DNA of 8,062 bases from Candidatus Zhuqueibacterota bacterium. GTDB lineage: Bacteria > Zhuqueibacterota > QNDG01. Position numbers and translations under genes: made by a program. Of the stretch, positions 6,847 to 8,062 are shown piece by piece (the first letter of the stretch is position 1; each line of letters starts with the position of its first letter). The stretch spans positions 1 through 8,062 of the forward strand of contig QNDG01000042.1 of NCBI GenBank assembly GCA_003645915.1, in the 5' to 3' direction. The notes beneath the pieces were generated by a model, which saw nothing but the letters and a program-made list of their open reading frames with translations, was not told the DNA's origin and searched no databases.

Positions 6847-7737
6847 ATGGCAGAATCAATACTGTTTAAAGCAGGTTACATAGCGTTTATCGGCAGACCC
6901 AATGTCGGGAAATCCACACTATTTAATGCTCTTCTTAAGCAAAAGACAGCCATAGTTACACCAAAACCGCAGACCACAAGAAACCGGATTCTCGGTATTA
7001 TGAACGGAGATGATTATCAAATCATCTGCCTTGATACGCCGGGTTTGATTGAACCGTCAAATCCTCTTCAGAAATCCCTTTTAAAAACCTCTTTAAAAAC
7101 TATTTATGATGCGGATCTGGTTTTTGTAATTATAAGCGCTGAAGAACAGAACCGCTATGACAGTATGGTTTTTGATTATATCCAAAAAGCAGGAACTCCT
7201 TCGCTTCTGATCATAAACAAAATAGATTTAGTTAAAAAAGAGGTACTTCTGCCGCTGATGGATAAAATGTATAAACTGCAGATATTTGATGAAATTGTTC
7301 CCATTTCTGCTCTCCGGCAGGAAGGTATTGACGAGCTTATTTCAATTGCAAAAGAAAAACTCCCTCCGGGGCATCCTTTTTATCCGCCGGATATAATCTC
7401 CAGTGAGCCGGAACGCTTTTTTGTTTCCGAAATAATCAGAGAGCAGATATTTATGCAGTTTACAGATGAGATCCCTTACGCAACTGCAGTATCAATTTCC
7501 CAATTTAAGGAGCAGCCGGGGAAAAAGGATCTGATTTCAGCAGTAATAACTGTGGAAAGAGAGTCCCAAAAAAGGATAATTATCGGTAAAAACGGAAAAT
7601 CAATAAAAAAACTGGGAATGAAGGCAAGAGAAGAAATTGAAAAATTTCTCGGCAGACCTGTGTTCCTGGAGCTGTTTATACAGGTCAGAAAAGGATGGAG
7701 AAAAAATCCGGTAAAACTAAAGGAACTTGGATACTGA
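6847..7737 (+). CDS. era: GTPase Era
   Basis: A complete 296-residue Era, an essential GTPase that binds the 3' end of 16S rRNA during 30S subunit maturation. The G domain has G1 GRPNVGKS (16-23), the switch I TTRNRI (43-48), G3 DTPG (63-66), G4 NKID (124-127) and G5 SAL (154-156). The C-terminal KH domain carries IIIGKNG (244-250, the GxxG loop) and the typical Era end, PVFLELFIQVRKGWR then a short tail. Length is normal for the family. The ATG at 6847 follows the previous stop by 6 nt; the only ribosome-site candidate is a distant AAGG within the end of the upstream gene, so translation may depend on coupling. It overlaps the next gene by 1 nt. Identification is firm. Confidence 0.98.
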   Translation: MAESILFKAGYIAFIGRPNVGKSTLFNALLKQKTAIVTPKPQTTRNRILGIMNGDDYQIICLDTPGLIEPSNPLQKSLLKTSLKTIYDADLVFVIISAEEQNRYDSMVFDYIQKAGTPSLLIINKIDLVKKEVLLPLMDKMYKLQIFDEIVPISALRQEGIDELISIAKEKLPPGHPFYPPDIISSEPERFFVSEIIREQIFMQFTDEIPYATAVSISQFKEQPGKKDLISAVITVERESQKRIIIGKNGKSIKKLGMKAREEIEKFLGRPVFLELFIQVRKGWRKNPVKLKELGY

Positions 7738-8062
7738 TGAAAGTAATTATGATTTTTCTGGATGGTGTGGGTATAGGGGGACCTGTACAATCCAATCCTC
7801 TTTCTGTCCCTGACCTGAAGATTTTTTCGTGTTCGGTAATAAAAAATAATCAGCTCCCTGAAAACGGAGAGATAATTGCAACAGATGCTTCTCTTGGGAT
7901 AAAGGGTCTGCCTCAAAGCGCTACAGGACAGACAACACTTTTAACAGGTATAAATGCTGCAAAACTTCTCGGAAGACATGTTCCCGGGTTCCCTGACAGA
8001 AAACTCAGAGAAATTATTTTAAAAGAATCGATTTTTATCAAACTGAAGAGTATGGGAAAATC
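7737..8062 (+). CDS. Phosphoglyceromutase-like metalloenzyme, N-terminal part (cut by window edge)
   Basis: The first 108 residues of a gene that continues past the right edge. It opens with MKVIMIFLDGVGIGG, where Asp9 sits at the metal-binding position of the alkaline phosphatase/iPGM superfamily. Further on, LPQSATGQTTLLTGINAAK (58-76) has Ser61 at the place of the metal-bound nucleophile of phosphoglycerate mutases (NSEVGH in those enzymes). A GRHVPGFPD segment follows, as in proteins annotated as metalloenzyme domain proteins. The ATG overlaps the Era stop in TGATG, so translation is probably coupled. No substrate can be assigned; the small visible part does not support calling it a true phosphoglycerate mutase or phosphopentomutase. 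Confidence 0.82.
   Translation, partial: MKVIMIFLDGVGIGGPVQSNPLSVPDLKIFSCSVIKNNQLPENGEIIATDASLGIKGLPQSATGQTTLLTGINAAKLLGRHVPGFPDRKLREIILKESIFIKLKSMGK

Noticed and set aside
7476..7916. A 146-codon open frame on the minus strand
   Set aside because: It runs antisense across the end of era and the start of the metalloenzyme gene, both of which carry clear family motifs.

Overview
The window looks like chromosomal DNA of an AT-rich, diderm (outer-membrane-bearing) bacterium. The outer-membrane signal comes from a large beta-barrel protein of the DUF5916 type and a lipoprotein with peptidoglycan-acting domains. DUF5916 barrels are common in the Bacteroidota and related FCB-type lineages, so a member or relative of that assemblage is my best guess, at low confidence. 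No rRNA, tRNA, CRISPR array or insertion sequence was found.

Layout. (1) Positions 1-1931, minus strand: an ABC-2 type export operon of ATPase, then permease, then the start of a second ATPase that runs off the left edge. The three genes overlap (14 nt and 4 nt), all start with GTG, and each has a good Shine-Dalgarno sequence. (2) 1932-2200: a divergent, very AT-rich intergenic region with several short inverted repeats. (3) 2201-4840, plus strand: one 879-residue secreted protein with a CBM9-like N-terminal domain and a DUF5916 outer-membrane barrel, closed by a clear intrinsic terminator. (4) 4841-5163: an intergenic region with the terminator, a purine-rich tandem heptamer, an imperfect hairpin, a perfect 14-bp palindrome with central CG, and an extended -10 promoter. 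(5) 5164-8062, plus strand: a probable operon of a SPOR plus SpoIID/LytB lipoprotein, the GTPase Era, and the start of a phosphoglyceromutase-like metalloenzyme cut by the right edge.

The ABC genes probably build one membrane exporter. The barrel gene appears to be its own transcription unit. In the last operon a cell-wall protein is physically linked (6-nt gap) to the ribosome-assembly GTPase Era, and Era to a metalloenzyme of unknown substrate (TGATG overlap). The most interesting points are the SPOR-SpoIID protein, which pairs a denuded-glycan-binding fold with a fold that in Bacillus cleaves denuded glycans, and the operator-like palindrome touching its promoter. I see no convincing evidence of a wholly new system here.
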